From positions 248,001-312,000 of the forward strand of contig NZ_BMUG01000003.1 of NCBI RefSeq assembly GCF_014650075.1: a DNA stretch of 64,000 nt, in the 5' to 3' direction. The notes below the pieces were generated by a model, which was given only the letters and a program-made list of their open reading frames with translations, searched no databases and was not told the origin of the DNA. The stretch is from Streptomyces microflavus. Lineage in GTDB: Bacteria; Actinomycetota; Actinomycetes; Streptomycetales; Streptomycetaceae. Below, piece by piece: positions 24,164 through 32,337 of this stretch. Every line of letters begins with the position of its first letter. Positions within the stretch are counted from its first letter, which is position 1. The translations under genes and the position numbers were made by a program.

Positions 24164-26614
24164 TCAGCGCCCCCGGCCGCCCTGCTTCGGGTCGGTCAGC
24201 CCGGCCCGCCGCAGCGCGTCGGCCATCGCGCTGTTCGCCGGAGCCGGAGCGCCCTGGCCCTGCCGGGATCCACCGCCACCGGAGCCGCCGCGCCGGTCCC
24301 GGCCGCCGCCCTGACCGCCCTGACGGGCCTGTCCACCGCCGGACCCCTGGCCCTGGCCCTGCCGCTGCTTCGGCGGGCGGGCGCCCCGCTCACCACGGCC
24401 CTGCTGCCCGCCGCCGGACCCGCCGCCCGCGCCCGGCTCGTCGTCCAGCCGCAGCGACAGCGAGATCCGCTTGCGCGGAATGTCGACGTCCATGACCTTG
24501 ACCTTCACGATGTCCCCGGGCTTCACGACATCGCGCGGGTCCTTCACGAACGTCTTCGACAGCGCCGACACATGCACCAGACCGTCCTGGTGGACGCCGA
24601 TGTCGACGAACGCGCCGAACGCCGCCACATTCGTCACGACGCCCTCCAGCACCATGCCGGGCTCCAGGTCGCCGAGCTTCTCGACACCCTCCTTGAAGGT
24701 CGCCGTGCGGAACGCCGGACGGGGGTCGCGGCCCGGCTTCTCCAGCTCCTTGAGGATGTCCGTCACGGTCGGCAGACCGAACATGTCGTCCACGAAGTCC
24801 GCCGCCCGCAGCGACCTCAGAGCCTCCGCGTTGCCGATCAGCGAGGCGACCTCGCCGCCCGCCGTCTTCCCCATCCGCCGCACCACCGGGTACGCCTCGG
24901 GGTGCACGCTGGAACCGTCCAGCGGGTCGTCGCCGCCGCGGATGCGCAGGAAGCCCGCGCACTGCTCGTACGCCTTCGGGCCCAGCCGCGCCACGTCCTT
25001 GAGCGCCTTGCGGGAGCGGAAGGGGCCGTTGGTGTCGCGGTGCGTGACGATGTTCTCGGCGAGCCCGGAGCTGATCCCCGATACCCGCGAAAGCAGCGGA
25101 GCGGAGGCGGTGTTGACGTCCACACCGACCCCGTTCACACAGTCCTCCACGACCGCGTCCAGCGAACGCGACAGCTTCACCTCGGACAGGTCGTGTTGGT
25201 ACTGGCCGACCCCGATCGACTTCGGGTCGATCTTCACCAGCTCGGCCAGCGGGTCCTGCAGCCGCCGCGCGATCGAGACCGCGCCGCGCAACGACACGTC
25301 CATGTCGGGCAGTTCCTGCGAGGCGAAGGCGGAGGCGGAGTACACCGAGGCGCCCGCCTCCGAGACCATCACCTTGGTGAGCTTCAACTCCGGGTGCTTG
25401 TCGATCAGTTCACCGGCGAGCTTGTCCGTCTCGCGGGACGCCGTGCCGTTGCCGATCGCGATCAGGTCGACCGCGTGCTCCTTCGCGAGGTGCGCGAGCT
25501 TTGCCAGCGCCTGGTCCCACTTGTTGGCGGGCACATGCGGGTGGATCACATCGGTGGCCACCACCTTGCCGGTGGCGTCGACGACGGCGACCTTCACCCC
25601 CGTACGGAAACCGGGATCCAGGCCCAGGGTGGCCCGCGTACCGGCCGGGGCGGCGAGCAGCAGATCGCGCAGGTTCGAGGCGAAGACGCGTACCGCCTCG
25701 TCCTCCGCCGCCGTGCGCAGCCGCAGCCGCAGGTCGATGCCCAGGTGCACCTGGATCCGGGTCCGCCACGCCCAACGCACGGTGTCCGCCAGCCACTTGT
25801 CACCGGGGCGGCCCCGGTCGCCGATCTCGAAGCGGCGGGCGATCATGTTCTCGTACGTGGAGGGGCCCGGCCTCTCCGCGGCCTCCGGCTCCTCCGGCTC
25901 CAGGACCAGGTCGAGCACGTTCTCCTTCTCGCCCCGCAGCATCGCGAGCACCCGGTGCGAGGGCAGCGCGGTGAACGGCTCCGCGAAGTCGAAGTAGTCG
26001 GCGAACTTGGCGCCCGCCTCCTCCTGGCCCTCGCGCACCTTCGCCGTCAGCCGGCCGCGGGTCCACATGCGCTCGCGCAGCTCGCCCGTCAGGTCGGCGT
26101 CCTCGGAGAACCGCTCGGTGAGGATCGAGCGCGCGCCGTCCAGGGCCGCGGCGGCGTCCGCCACGCCCTTGTCGCCGTCCACGAACGCGGCCGCGGCGGC
26201 GAGCGGATCGGCCGACGGGTCGCCGAGCAGGCCGTCCGCCAGCGGTTCGAGCCCCGCCTCCCGGGCGATCTGGGCCTTCGTCCGCCGCTTCGGCTTGAAC
26301 GGCAGGTAGATGTCCTCCAGGCGCGCCTTGGTCTCGGCACCCCGGATCGCCGCCTCCAGCGCCTCGTCGAGCTTGCCCTGCTCGCGTACGGATTCGAGGA
26401 TCGACGTACGCCGCTCCTCCAGCTCCCGCAGATACCGCAGCCGTTCCTCCAGCGTGCGCAACTGCGCATCGTCGAGCGATTCGGTCGCCTCTTTGCGGTA
26501 GCGCGCGATGAACGGCACGGTGGAACCGCCGTCGAGCAGCTCGACGGCCGCCCTGACCTGTCGCTCACGTACGCCGAGCTCCTCGGCGATCCTGCCTTCG
26601 ATGGACGTCGTCAC
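24164..26614 (-). CDS. tex: Tex family RNA-binding transcription accessory protein
   Basis: 816 residues with standard Tex architecture. There is an N-terminal helical domain, a YqgF-like RNase H fold (ATLGLDPGFRTGVKVAVVDATGKV, DLIAIGNGTASRETDKL), helix-hairpin-helix repeats (GIGVDVNTASAPLLSRVSGI) and an S1 domain near residues 650-720 (LEPGMVLEGVVTNVAAFGAFVDIGVHQDGLVHVS). The C-terminal 95 residues are a low-complexity Gly/Gln/Arg-rich tail, a common actinobacterial extension probably helping RNA binding. Tex binds nucleic acid and the transcription machinery. Start at ATG 26614; Shine-Dalgarno sequence not obvious. Confidence 0.93.
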   Translation of the reverse strand: MTTSIEGRIAEELGVRERQVRAAVELLDGGSTVPFIARYRKEATESLDDAQLRTLEERLRYLRELEERRTSILESVREQGKLDEALEAAIRGAETKARLEDIYLPFKPKRRTKAQIAREAGLEPLADGLLGDPSADPLAAAAAFVDGDKGVADAAAALDGARSILTERFSEDADLTGELRERMWTRGRLTAKVREGQEEAGAKFADYFDFAEPFTALPSHRVLAMLRGEKENVLDLVLEPEEPEAAERPGPSTYENMIARRFEIGDRGRPGDKWLADTVRWAWRTRIQVHLGIDLRLRLRTAAEDEAVRVFASNLRDLLLAAPAGTRATLGLDPGFRTGVKVAVVDATGKVVATDVIHPHVPANKWDQALAKLAHLAKEHAVDLIAIGNGTASRETDKLAGELIDKHPELKLTKVMVSEAGASVYSASAFASQELPDMDVSLRGAVSIARRLQDPLAELVKIDPKSIGVGQYQHDLSEVKLSRSLDAVVEDCVNGVGVDVNTASAPLLSRVSGISSGLAENIVTHRDTNGPFRSRKALKDVARLGPKAYEQCAGFLRIRGGDDPLDGSSVHPEAYPVVRRMGKTAGGEVASLIGNAEALRSLRAADFVDDMFGLPTVTDILKELEKPGRDPRPAFRTATFKEGVEKLGDLEPGMVLEGVVTNVAAFGAFVDIGVHQDGLVHVSALSKTFVKDPRDVVKPGDIVKVKVMDVDIPRKRISLSLRLDDEPGAGGGSGGGQQGRGERGARPPKQRQGQGQGSGGGQARQGGQGGGRDRRGGSGGGGSRQGQGAPAPANSAMADALRRAGLTDPKQGGRGR

Positions 26615-26755
26615 GGTTTTCCCGACTCGCCTTCTCGTACTGGCTGTGCTGGCCGTGCCCGTGTTGCGATGAGCACGCTCTTACCGGGGGCATCCCCTTC
26701 GTCTGCATTCTGCCGGGTGGCCGGGGCCCATGTCGCGCGACCTCGGGGAACACGC

Positions 26756-26789
26756 CCGGAGCCCCCGCCACCGCCTGCGAGGGCTCCGG
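26756..26789 (-). terminator. Terminator downstream of the SCO6745-like gene
   Basis: A perfect 9-bp stem CCGGAGCCC / GGGCTCCGG with a 16-nt loop, starting 15 bp after the stop codon at 26804. Confidence 0.7.
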
Positions 26790-26803
26790 TGCGGCAGCAG
26801 GGG

Positions 26804-27670
26804 TCAGCGCCCGGTCGCCTCGGCCGGGAAGGCGCCGTTCGAGGCGGCCGTGAACAGGAAGCCGCGCCCCAGCTCGGTGAGCCGCTCCACGCCCTCCGCG
26901 CCCAGGTGTTCGTACGGGGCCCTGTCCATCCGGTCCGTGGCCTCCTCCACCTCCGCGCGCAGCGCCGTCCCCGCGTCGGTCAGCGCCGGCTCCTCGCCCG
27001 CGACGAGCAGCCCGCGCTCCCGCAGCCGGTCGGAGGCCGCTTCCCAGTCGGTGCGGCGCCAGCCGCGTGAGGACAGGATCCAGCGGATCGCCATGCCCTT
27101 GCCGGTCGCGGTGTGGCTGACGAGCGACTCCACCGGGTCCAGGCCGGCGGCGAGCAGGGCGGCGAGGTGCGCGTCACCCCGGTGCTCGCGCAGCAGGGTC
27201 GCCGCGTGCCAGAACGCCAGGTGCGGCTCGTCGGGCACCGGCAGCTCCGCGTGCGCCGCGTACAGCGGCCGGGCGTGCGGGGTGCAGGCCTCGGTGGCGC
27301 GCAGCGCGAGCCGGGCCGCCTCCGCCATCTCGTCGGAGGCGATGATCTCCTCGCCGAGCAGCCGCCGCAGTGTCGCGTCCGCCGCCCGCAGCCGGGCCCC
27401 GAGCACCTGCTCGGGCGAGGCCACGGACCAGACGGCGGGCACATGCTCGGCCACCAGGGCGGGGTTGAAGTTGTAGAACGTGGCGGTGACGGTGCCCGCC
27501 CCCACCGGCCCGAACGCGGCGGCCCGGGTGGCGAAGTAGACGGCGCTCGGGTCCTCGAAGCCGAGCTTGCCCAGCTCGGCGCCCAGGTCGGGGGAGAAGA
27601 AGAGGCACGAGTGCAGCGGGTTGACGGCGTTGTGACAGCGGCGTTCCGCGCGGGCCGGAAGAGTACTCAT
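26804..27670 (-). CDS. SCO6745-like helical/HTH protein of unknown function
   Basis: 288 residues, from memory a member of the actinobacterial family named after SCO6745. Visible blocks are the N-terminus ending in VNPLHSCLFFSPD, FATRAAAFGPVGAGTVTATFYNF, and a C-terminal region (RGWRRTDWEAASDRLRERGLLV, ALTDAGTALRAEVEEATDRM) that looks like a MarR/PadR-style winged helix. Molecular role unknown. A perfect 16-bp TetR-type palindrome overlaps the promoter just upstream of the ATG, so repression by an unlinked TetR protein is likely. In S. coelicolor the namesake lies near the idi/hopanoid locus, which matches this window. Confidence 0.7.
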   Translation of the reverse strand: MSTLPARAERRCHNAVNPLHSCLFFSPDLGAELGKLGFEDPSAVYFATRAAAFGPVGAGTVTATFYNFNPALVAEHVPAVWSVASPEQVLGARLRAADATLRRLLGEEIIASDEMAEAARLALRATEACTPHARPLYAAHAELPVPDEPHLAFWHAATLLREHRGDAHLAALLAAGLDPVESLVSHTATGKGMAIRWILSSRGWRRTDWEAASDRLRERGLLVAGEEPALTDAGTALRAEVEEATDRMDRAPYEHLGAEGVERLTELGRGFLFTAASNGAFPAEATGR

Positions 27671-27681
27671 ACCCGCACGTT

Positions 27682-27697
27682 ACCGACTGGTCGGTAC
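27682..27697 (-). promoter_or_regulatory. TetR-type palindromic operator
   Basis: TACCGACTGGTCGGTA is a perfect 7-2-7 palindrome, 11-27 bp upstream of the ATG at 27670 and partly overlapping a TAACGT -10 candidate (minus strand). The ACCGAC-N2-GTCGGT form is the classical TetR-family operator type. No tetR gene is present in the window. Confidence 0.65.
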
Positions 27698-27803
27698 GTC
27701 GGGAACCCCGGGGAGCGGTGAAGCGCGGGGAACGCGGCGATGGCAGGAAAGGAGGACTATTCGTCATTGCGGCCACCATCGCCCGCCGCCCAGGATGGCA
27801 GAC

Positions 27804-28778
27804 GTGATCCAGCGAACCGTGCTCGTCGTCCTCTTCGACGGTGTCCAGAGCCTCGACGCGACCGGCCCGATGGAGGTCTTCGCCGGCGCCTCCAGGGCGC
27901 CGGGAGTCTCCTACCCCCTGCGCACCGCCTCGCTCGACGGCGGACCTGTCCGGGCCACCAGCGGGCTGACCCTGATGCCCGACAGCAGCCTCGCCGAGGC
28001 CCTCGTACCGCACACCCTGCTGGTCCCCGGAGGACACGGGACGCGCGGTTCCCACCCGGAGCTGACCGCCTGGCTGCGGGCCCACGCGCCGGAGGCCGAG
28101 CGGCTGGTCTCCGTCTGCACCGGGGCCCTGCTGCTGGCCGAGGCGGGCCTCCTGGACGGACACCGGGTGACGACCCACTGGAACTACTGCGCACAGCTCG
28201 CCCACGACTTCCCGGCCGTCGAGGTCGACCCCGACCCGATCTTCGTACGGGACGGGCGGCTGGCCACCTCGGCGGGTGTCACAGCGGGCATCGACCTGGC
28301 GCTCGCCCTGGTCGAGGAGGACCACGGCCGGGACCTCGCCCTGACTGTCGCCCGCCACCTCGTCGTCTTCCTGCGCCGCCCCGGCAACCAGGCCCAGTTC
28401 AGCGCCCAGCTCAGCGCGCAGACGGCACAGCGCGAGCCCTTGCGCGAGGTCCAGCACTGGATCACCCAGCACCCGGACGCCGACCTCGCCGTGGACGCCC
28501 TCGCGGCCCGCGCCCGCCTCTCGCCCCGGCACTTCGCCCGCGCGTTCCGGGCGGAGACCGGTACGACCCCGGGGCGGTACGTCGACCGCGTACGCCTGGA
28601 GCACGCCCGCAGGCTCCTGGAGGACACCTCCGACCCCGTCGGGCGGATCGCCCGCGCCAGCGGCTACGGGACGCCGGAAGCCATGCGCCGGGCCTTCGTG
28701 AAGGCGCTCGCCACGGCACCGGCCGAGTACCGCCGCCGCTTCCGTACGCCCGCGTCCGCGGGCCCCGCAGCCGACTGA
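27804..28778 (+). CDS. GlxA family transcriptional regulator (DJ-1/PfpI plus AraC)
   Basis: 324 residues from GTG 27804 (AGGA 8 nt upstream; ATG 27795 is the alternative). The N-terminal DJ-1/PfpI-like domain (about 1-175) has VVLFDGVQSLDATGPMEVF, a SVCTGALLLAEAGLLDG nucleophile-elbow-like block (Cys present) and a THWNY segment. The C-terminal AraC double helix-turn-helix (about 225-315) has VDALAARARLSPRHFARAFRAETGTTPGRYVDRVRLEHARRLLE. Such regulators sense small molecules through the PfpI domain. The next gene, 42 bp downstream, encodes a stand-alone PfpI protein with the same motifs, a likely target or partner. Confidence 0.88.
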   Translation: MIQRTVLVVLFDGVQSLDATGPMEVFAGASRAPGVSYPLRTASLDGGPVRATSGLTLMPDSSLAEALVPHTLLVPGGHGTRGSHPELTAWLRAHAPEAERLVSVCTGALLLAEAGLLDGHRVTTHWNYCAQLAHDFPAVEVDPDPIFVRDGRLATSAGVTAGIDLALALVEEDHGRDLALTVARHLVVFLRRPGNQAQFSAQLSAQTAQREPLREVQHWITQHPDADLAVDALAARARLSPRHFARAFRAETGTTPGRYVDRVRLEHARRLLEDTSDPVGRIARASGYGTPEAMRRAFVKALATAPAEYRRRFRTPASAGPAAD

Positions 28779-28820
28779 CCGCACCCGAAGCCACCGCCGT
28801 ACCGACCGAGAGGCAGCCCC

Positions 28821-29456
28821 GTGCAGATCGCCATCCCGCTCTTCGACCGCTTCACCGCCCTGGACGCCGTGGGACCCTACGAGATCCTCAGCCGCACCCC
28901 CGGCGCCGAGGTCGTCTTCGTCGCCGAACGGACCGGTCCCGTGAGCAACGACAGCGGCAGCCTCCAGCTCGTTGCCCACAAGACCCTCGCCGAGGTCCCG
29001 TCACCCGATCTGGTGATCGTGCCGGGCGGTCCGGGACAGGGCGACCAGATGGAGAACGCCACGCTGCTCGGCTGGCTGCGCACGGCCGACGCCGCCACCA
29101 CCTGGACGACCTCCGTCTGCACCGGCTCCCTGCTGCTGGCGGCGGCCGGGCTGCTGGAGGGCCGGCGGGCCACCTCCCACTGGCTAGCGCTGGAGGCCCT
29201 GAAGGAGTTCGGCGCCGAGCCGACGGGGGAGCGGGTGGTGTTCGACGGCAAGTACGTCACCGCCGCCGGCGTCTCCTCCGGCATCGACATGGGCCTCGCC
29301 CTGCTCGGCCGGATCGCGGGCGACGACACCGCGCGCTCGGTGCAGCTGCTGACCGAGTACGACCCGCAGCCGCCCTACGACTGCGGGTCCCCCGAGAAGG
29401 CCCCGGCGGCGCTGGTCGAGGAGTGGCGGGCCAGGAGCCGCCACGTCATGCGGTAG
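28821..29456 (+). CDS. DJ-1/PfpI family protein (isonitrile hydratase-like)
   Basis: 211 residues: MQIAIPLFDRFTALDAVGPYEILSR at the N-terminus, then LVIVPGGPGQGDQMEN, TTSVCTGSLLLAAAGLLEGRRATSHW with the nucleophilic Cys in SVCTGS, and VTAAGVSSGIDMGLALL. This order and the GxxSGIDxG block fit the isonitrile hydratase/InhA-like branch; the family also includes glyoxalase III-type enzymes. It was probably co-transcribed with the GlxA-type regulator. The gene overlaps the convergent enoyl-CoA hydratase gene by 11 bp at the stops. Confidence 0.83.
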   Translation: MQIAIPLFDRFTALDAVGPYEILSRTPGAEVVFVAERTGPVSNDSGSLQLVAHKTLAEVPSPDLVIVPGGPGQGDQMENATLLGWLRTADAATTWTTSVCTGSLLLAAAGLLEGRRATSHWLALEALKEFGAEPTGERVVFDGKYVTAAGVSSGIDMGLALLGRIAGDDTARSVQLLTEYDPQPPYDCGSPEKAPAALVEEWRARSRHVMR

Positions 29457-30210
29457 GGGCCGTCGTGTAGGTGAAGTGCGGCGCGCGCCGCTCCAGGAAG
29501 GCGGCGACCCCCTCCGCGGTGTCGCCGCTGCCCTGCGCCTGCCCGGTCCAGTAGGCGTCCCGGTCCTGCCGCCCCGCCGCGAACTCCTTCGCCGCCGCCT
29601 GCGTCAGCTGGGAGCGGGAGGCCAGCACCGCCGCGTACGCCGGCACCCGCTCGTCCAGGCCGCCGACCGGGAGCACCTCGTCCACCAGGCCGGTGCGCAG
29701 GGCCCGTTCCGTGTCGATCAGCTCGCCGGAGAAGAGCAGGTGCTTGGCGGCGGCCGGGCCGACGAGGGCCACCAGCCGTCGCGTGGAGGAGGACGGGTAG
29801 ACGATGCCGAGCTTGGCCGGGGTGACGCCGAACAGGGCGCCCTCCTGGGCGAACCGCAGATCGCAGGCGGCCGCGAGCTGGCTGCCGCCGCCCACGCAGT
29901 AGCCCCGCACGGCGGCGAGCGTCGGCCGGGGGAAGGCGGCCAGCGCCTCCTCGGCCGCCACCGCGAGCGCCTGGGCGTCCCCGGCGCTCTCCCTCAGCGT
30001 GGAGATGTCCGCCCCGGCGCAGAAGGTGTCCCCGGCCCCCGTCAGCACCAGCACCCGGACCGCCGGGTCGGCGGCCAGCCGCTCCAGCAGCCCGGGCAGG
30101 CTCCGCCACATCGCGGCGGTCATGGCGTTGCGCTTGGCGGGGTGGCTGATCACGACGGTGGCGGCACCGCCGTCGACGGAGCAGAGCAGCTGGGATTCCA
30201 TACGGTCCAT
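29446..30210 (-). CDS. Enoyl-CoA hydratase/isomerase family protein
   Basis: 254 residues from ATG 30210 (ATG 30201 is the alternative; neither has a good Shine-Dalgarno sequence). A TAGCAT -10 element lies 7 nt before 30210, so a leaderless start fits. Crotonase motifs: VLTGAGDTFCAGADISTLRE and AVRGYCVGGGSQLAAACDLRFA (oxyanion hole), and GVTPAKLGIVYP. The first catalytic Glu position of ECH is not obvious, so hydratase versus isomerase activity is open. It is convergent with and overlapping the PfpI gene. Confidence 0.82.
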   Translation of the reverse strand: MDRMESQLLCSVDGGAATVVISHPAKRNAMTAAMWRSLPGLLERLAADPAVRVLVLTGAGDTFCAGADISTLRESAGDAQALAVAAEEALAAFPRPTLAAVRGYCVGGGSQLAAACDLRFAQEGALFGVTPAKLGIVYPSSSTRRLVALVGPAAAKHLLFSGELIDTERALRTGLVDEVLPVGGLDERVPAYAAVLASRSQLTQAAAKEFAAGRQDRDAYWTGQAQGSGDTAEGVAAFLERRAPHFTYTTAPTA

Positions 30211-30290
30211 GCGCCGGATGCTATCCGCAGGGTTCGAACCTATGATCAAGAAGGGGTCGCGAAGCGGACACGCACCGTAAGGAGCTGTCG

Positions 30291-30968
30291 ATGAACGGAC
30301 CCACCGCCGAGGGCAGGAAGCACGGACGCACCGCCCGGGGCGGGAGACGCGGAACCTCCGCCGAGGGCAGGAAGCTCACCCGCAGTTTCAGCTGGCTCGC
30401 CCTGCTCGGCACACTGCTGGTGATCGCGGGGATCGTCGGCCTGATCTACACTGGCGTCGCCACCCTCACCTCGATGCTGCTCTTCGGCTGGCTGCTGCTG
30501 ATCGGCGGTGTCGTCGGTCTGGCGCACGCGATCGAGTCGCGCGGCACCAACTACTTCTGGCTGGGTGTCGTGGTCGCCGCCCTGAACCTCGCCGCGGGCG
30601 TGGTGGTGATCCGCCACCCGGAGGGCACCGCGGAGGCGCTGACCATGTTCGCCGCGCTCCTCTTCTTGACCGGCGGGGTGTTCCGGCTGGTCGGCAGCGT
30701 CGTCGTCCGAGGTCCCCAGATGGGGTGGACGCTGCTGCAAGGGGCCTTCGGGCTGCTGCTGGGCCTGCTGGTGCTGTTCGACTGGCCGCACAGCAGCCTG
30801 TACGTTCTGGGCACCTTCTTCTCGCTGGCCCTGCTCTTCGACGGCCTCGGCCTCATCGCCGTCGGGATCGGCGGCCGCCGCATCGTCAGCATGGTCTCGG
30901 ATCGGCTCGATGCACCCGGCCTGGCTACGGACAGTCCGCCCAAGGCCCCGGAAGACGGGCAGAAGTAG
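30291..30968 (+). CDS. HdeD/DUF308 family membrane protein
   Basis: 225 residues. A basic N-terminal tail of about 32 residues precedes six hydrophobic segments between residues 35 and 200: SWLALLGTLLVIAGIVGLIY, LLFGWLLLIGGVVGLAHAI, FWLGVVVAALNLAAGVVVI and three more, in the paired arrangement of HdeD. A hydrophilic tail follows. HdeD is linked to acid resistance in enterobacteria; the actinobacterial role is unknown. The N-terminal tail contains an exact 18-bp in-frame direct repeat (AEGRK twice). ATG with AAGGAGC upstream. Confidence 0.82.
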   Translation: MNGPTAEGRKHGRTARGGRRGTSAEGRKLTRSFSWLALLGTLLVIAGIVGLIYTGVATLTSMLLFGWLLLIGGVVGLAHAIESRGTNYFWLGVVVAALNLAAGVVVIRHPEGTAEALTMFAALLFLTGGVFRLVGSVVVRGPQMGWTLLQGAFGLLLGLLVLFDWPHSSLYVLGTFFSLALLFDGLGLIAVGIGGRRIVSMVSDRLDAPGLATDSPPKAPEDGQK

Positions 30969-31114
30969 TCCACCACCTGGCGTCATCGTGCACCTTCGGT
31001 CAAATAGCGCCGATACACAGCTATTTCCGATCAGTGGCACGGTACGGACCAAGCCATTCCCAACACTCTTTACTCGACGGTCAGTGCAGTGCGAGTGAGA
31101 GCTGGTGCCGGACG

Positions 31115-31570
31115 ATGGAGAGCCTCGGGAGTGCCCCTGCCGATCCCGTGTCCTACGAGGGGGTGTGGCGCTTCACCGCCCCCGCCGTCGAAGTGTCCGT
31201 GCCCCAGGCCCGGCACGCCGTGCGCGACCTCCTGGGCCGCCAGGGCGTGCCGATCGAGGAGGACATCCTCCAGGGTCTGCTGCTGATCGTCTCGGAGCTG
31301 GTCACCAACGCCGTCAAGCACGCGGCGCTGCTCTCGCCCGAACTGGCGGTCGAGGTGGCCATCGGTGCCGACTGGGTCAGGGTGTCGGTCGAGGACAACC
31401 ACCCCTACCGGCCCACCGCCCTGGAGACGGACTACGCCCAGACCGGCGGACGCGGTCTGCTGCTGGTCAAGGAGATCACCGCGGAGGCGGGCGGGACCTG
31501 CGACGTGGAGCACACCGCGAGCGGCGGCAAGATCATCTGGGCGGCGCTGCCGTTGAAGACGCAGCTCTGA
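31115..31570 (+). CDS. ATP-binding protein, anti-sigma/RsbW-like HATPase
   Basis: 151 residues from ATG 31115 (weak Shine-Dalgarno sequence). A GHKL ATPase fold: N-box ISELVTNAVKHA (Asn and metal-binding region), an unusual VEDNHPYRP in place of the common DxGxG-type G1 box, TGGRGLLLVKEITAEAGG as the G2 box. It lacks transmembrane and histidine-phosphotransfer domains. Streptomyces carry dozens of such short RsbW/SpoIIAB-like proteins that act as anti-sigma factors or Ser kinases in partner-switching. No cognate anti-anti-sigma gene is adjacent. Confidence 0.83.
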   Translation: MESLGSAPADPVSYEGVWRFTAPAVEVSVPQARHAVRDLLGRQGVPIEEDILQGLLLIVSELVTNAVKHAALLSPELAVEVAIGADWVRVSVEDNHPYRPTALETDYAQTGGRGLLLVKEITAEAGGTCDVEHTASGGKIIWAALPLKTQL

Positions 31571-31597
31571 CCGCCCCGTACACGGTCCGCAGCGGGG

Positions 31598-32191
31598 TCA
31601 CCAGCCTGCGGACGGCCCCGTCAGCTCACGGATCGCCGGGCGCGCCGCGTCCAGCACCGTCATGAACCACGCGGAGAACGGCGCCTGCGCATGCCGCTCC
31701 GCGAGCTCCGCCGCCGTCACGAAGGCCGTCCCGCCGACCTCCTCCGGGTCCGGCTTCAGCTCCTCCTGCGCCATCCCCACGAACAGGTGGTTGAACTCCT
31801 GCTCCACCAGGCCCGAGGCCGGGTCCGGGTGGTTGTAGCGGACCGTGCCCGCCTCCGCGAGCAGCGAGGGCGCGATCCCCAGCTCCTCGTACGTACGCCG
31901 CGCGGCCGCCGCGAAGGGGGCCTCGCCCGGGTAGGGGTGCCCGCAGCAGGTGTTCGACCAGACGCCGGGGGAGTGGTACTTGCCGAGCGCTCTGCGCTGG
32001 AGCAGCAGCCGTCCCTGCTCGTCGAAGAGGAAGACGGAGAACGCGCGGTGCAGCTGCCCGGGGGCCTGGTGGGCCGCCAGCTTCTCCGCGGTGCCGATGG
32101 TGGTGCCGTTCTCGTCGACCAGTTCGAGCATGATCGCTTCTGCGGTGCCGTTCGACGAGCTGTGCGTCGCGGTGGCTGGTGTGGTCGGCAT
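31598..32191 (-). CDS. idi: Isopentenyl-diphosphate delta-isomerase, type 1
   Basis: 197 residues from ATG 32191 (AAGGA 5 nt upstream; ATG 32197 is the alternative). A Nudix-fold IPP isomerase: LHRAFSVFLFDEQGRLLLQRRALGKYHSPGVWSNTCCGHPYPGE contains the catalytic Cys region (NTCCGHP), AARRTYEELGI is the Nudix helix, and EQEFNHLFVG carries the catalytic Glu. It interconverts IPP and DMAPP and supplies the hopanoid operon about 11 kb downstream. Streptomyces idi lies in this neighbourhood in S. coelicolor (SCO6750, from memory). Confidence 0.93.
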   Translation of the reverse strand: MPTTPATATHSSSNGTAEAIMLELVDENGTTIGTAEKLAAHQAPGQLHRAFSVFLFDEQGRLLLQRRALGKYHSPGVWSNTCCGHPYPGEAPFAAAARRTYEELGIAPSLLAEAGTVRYNHPDPASGLVEQEFNHLFVGMAQEELKPDPEEVGGTAFVTAAELAERHAQAPFSAWFMTVLDAARPAIRELTGPSAGW

Positions 32192-32337
32192 ACCCATCCT
32201 TGTCTGTGGTCCCCGGCCTCGTGCGTCGGACCCCTGGCGTCCGGTCAAGTCTGCCGTACAAAAGCCGCTTGTCCGCACTGCGGGTCCGGGCATGTCCGCC
32301 CCGCCGCGCTCACGGGCGCGGCGGGGCGGACGGGGCG

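Noticed and set aside
23873..27070. Very long plus-strand open frame (over 1000 codons) opposite tex and the SCO6745-like gene
   Set aside because: Antisense shadow of high-GC coding sequence: Arg/Gly/Pro-rich, no domain, runs across two real genes and their terminator.
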